Shown piece after piece: positions 6,636 to 7,579 of a stretch of DNA of 7,579 bases. Made by a program: the position numbers and the translations under genes. This DNA comes from JABZIP01 sp052173355 (GTDB taxonomy: Bacteria; Bacillota; Clostridia; Peptostreptococcales; Anaerovoracaceae): NCBI GenBank assembly GCA_052173355.1, contig JBQMYS010000057.1, forward strand, positions 1 to 7,579, written 5' to 3'. The notes under the pieces were generated by a model. The model saw only the letters and a list, made by a program, of their open reading frames with translations. It did not search any database and was not told the DNA's origin. Position 1 is the stretch's first letter. Each line of letters starts with the position of its first letter.

Positions 6636-7301
6636 ATGAATACGAGCATATTTCAAGTAGCAGGACCTATAATGATAGGACCTTCGAGTTCGCATACGGC
6701 AGGTGCAGCCAAAATAGGGAAGGTGGCAAGACAAATAGTCAATTCGGATTTTGATTGTGTAAAATTTGGACTTTTCGGATCATTTGACAAGACAGGGAAA
6801 GGTCATGGGACTGACAGAGCGCTTTTAGCGGGAGTCTTGGGAATGGACGAGTATGACGAGAATATTCCGAAATCTTTCGAAATTGCGCATGCTCAAGGAA
6901 TTGAGTTTGATTTTCATAGTGTTGAACTTGATGGAGCGCATGAAAACACAGCAGTCATAACGTTTTACAAAGCGGGTGAAAAAAAACTTGAAATACAGGC
7001 GGCTTCAACAGGCGGTGGGAATATACGTATAGAGAAAATTGACGGTTATGAAATAGGTGTCAATGGAATGCTGCCTACCATATTCGTTAGACAAAATGAT
7101 AAGAAAGGCGTAATAAGCCATGTGACTACTATATTAGCAGAAAATGATATAAATGTTGCAACCATGAAAGTCAGCAGAAGCAATAAAAGCGAAGAAGCTA
7201 TATGTGTGATAGAAATAGATAGCACAATCAATTCCGGTGTGGTTGAAAAATTAAAGGATTATGAGCATATTCGTTCTGTTAGGTTGATAGAATTTAGCTA
7301 G
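6636..7301 (+). CDS. sdaAB: L-serine ammonia-lyase (dehydratase), iron-sulfur-dependent, beta subunit
   Basis: This is the beta subunit of the two-subunit [4Fe-4S] L-serine dehydratase, which converts L-serine to pyruvate and ammonia in the cytoplasm. The 221 residues match the family length. The N-terminal domain carries the diagnostic GPSSSHTAGA at residues 15-24, followed by GSFDKTGKGHGTDRALLAG around 49-67 and STGGGNIRI at about 124-132. Residues about 148-219 form an ACT domain (TIFVRQNDKKGVISHV, then NDINVATMKVSR), which in this enzyme class is a regulatory or assembly module. AGGAGA at 6625-6630 precedes the ATG after a 15-base gap from the DUF1846 gene. The alpha subunit follows directly, the usual order for this split enzyme. 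The identification is firm; its place after cell-wall genes is unexplained. Confidence 0.96.
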   Translation: MNTSIFQVAGPIMIGPSSSHTAGAAKIGKVARQIVNSDFDCVKFGLFGSFDKTGKGHGTDRALLAGVLGMDEYDENIPKSFEIAHAQGIEFDFHSVELDGAHENTAVITFYKAGEKKLEIQAASTGGGNIRIEKIDGYEIGVNGMLPTIFVRQNDKKGVISHVTTILAENDINVATMKVSRSNKSEEAICVIEIDSTINSGVVEKLKDYEHIRSVRLIEFS

Positions 7302-7310
7302 GGGGAAATG

Positions 7311-7579
7311 ATGTATAAAAGCATAAAGCAGATGCTGGAACTTGCGGAGCAGGAACAAGTAAAGCTGTCGGAGATTATTATTAGAAACGAAGAAAAGCAT
7401 AGCGGAATTTCCAGAAAAGAAATATTTGAAGAAATGAAAAAACGTTATTCGGTAATGCGTGCATCTTCTATAAAGGCGCTTGAAACCCCTATGCACGAGC
7501 GAGGAAATTTAATCAGTGGCATCGCCAAGAAGCAAAATGATTACAATTTAGAAAATAAAAATAGTATTTGTGGTGAATT
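7311..7579 (+). CDS. sdaAA: L-serine ammonia-lyase, iron-sulfur-dependent, alpha subunit (3' truncated by the window)
   Basis: Eighty-nine codons of the alpha subunit are visible before the window ends. This subunit carries most of the active site and Fe-S cysteines in the family, but those regions lie beyond the edge. The N-terminus MYKSIKQMLELAEQE, followed by KLSEIIIRNE and EIFEEMKKRYSVM, is the typical helical start of SdaAA, and GNLISG near residue 65 corresponds to the family's conserved Gly-rich loop before the first catalytic block. Two ATG codons stand in tandem at 7308 and 7311. AGGGGG at 7300-7305 is too close to the first and suitably placed for the second, so 7311 is preferred. 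The gene begins 9 bases after the sdaAB stop, as expected for co-translated subunits. Confidence 0.9.
   Translation, partial: MYKSIKQMLELAEQEQVKLSEIIIRNEEKHSGISRKEIFEEMKKRYSVMRASSIKALETPMHERGNLISGIAKKQNDYNLENKNSICGE

Noticed and set aside
735..7496. Minus-strand open frames of 60-120 codons opposite the mutase, ddl, protease, DUF1846 and serine dehydratase genes
   Set aside because: All lie opposite strongly supported genes. Their predicted proteins show no recognisable domain, with compositions typical of antisense reading, and none has a convincing ribosome binding site.
1..7579. CRISPR array, insertion sequence, tRNA or rRNA genes, or prophage attachment site
   Set aside because: I saw no regularly spaced repeats, transposase-like reading frame, terminal inverted repeats or tRNA/rRNA-like sequence. 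The window is almost fully occupied by ordinary chromosomal genes.

Overview
The window reads as chromosome from a low-GC, probably anaerobic member of the Bacillota (Clostridia or Tissierellia type). The evidence is A/T-rich codon use, strong AGGAGG-type ribosome binding sites, a SCIFF-family peptide gene (a family typical of Clostridia), a two-subunit iron-sulfur L-serine dehydratase (an oxygen-sensitive enzyme common in anaerobes), and the Firmicute-typical families DUF1934 and DUF1846/UPF0371. All genes lie on the + strand. I cannot name the species.

Layout. Bases 1-91 are the C-terminal end of a protein with a winged-helix-like tail, followed by a probable terminator (114-142). Next comes a small isolated transcription unit: an extended -10 promoter (179-208), a strong ribosome binding site, a 46-codon SCIFF-type peptide gene (268-408) and a clean intrinsic terminator (436-459). 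The T-tract of that terminator forms part of the -35 box of a second promoter (457-486) built like the first. From there a run of seven tightly packed genes reaches the window end with no convincing terminator between them: a phosphoglucomutase/phosphomannomutase, D-alanine--D-alanine ligase (ddl), a DUF1934 protein, an exported S41 processing protease with PDZ and peptidoglycan-binding domains, a DUF1846 protein, and the beta (sdaAB) and truncated alpha (sdaAA) subunits of L-serine dehydratase.

How the genes work together. The first half of the operon is cell-envelope themed. Phosphosugar interconversion feeds polysaccharide precursors, Ddl makes the D-Ala-D-Ala end of the peptidoglycan stem, and the S41 protease is predicted to act at the wall. 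The second half is metabolic: serine is deaminated to pyruvate and ammonia. DUF1846 has no assigned role but overlaps the protease stop codon and is probably translationally coupled to it. DUF1934 starts inside ddl on a TTG codon.

The most unusual item is the SCIFF peptide. It keeps the family core, but the two positions that form the known Cys-to-Thr thioether crosslink are both serine, leaving five cysteines instead of six. No radical SAM maturase gene follows it; a terminator and an unrelated operon do. It may be a non-crosslinkable paralogue, a degenerate copy, or a variant with different chemistry.
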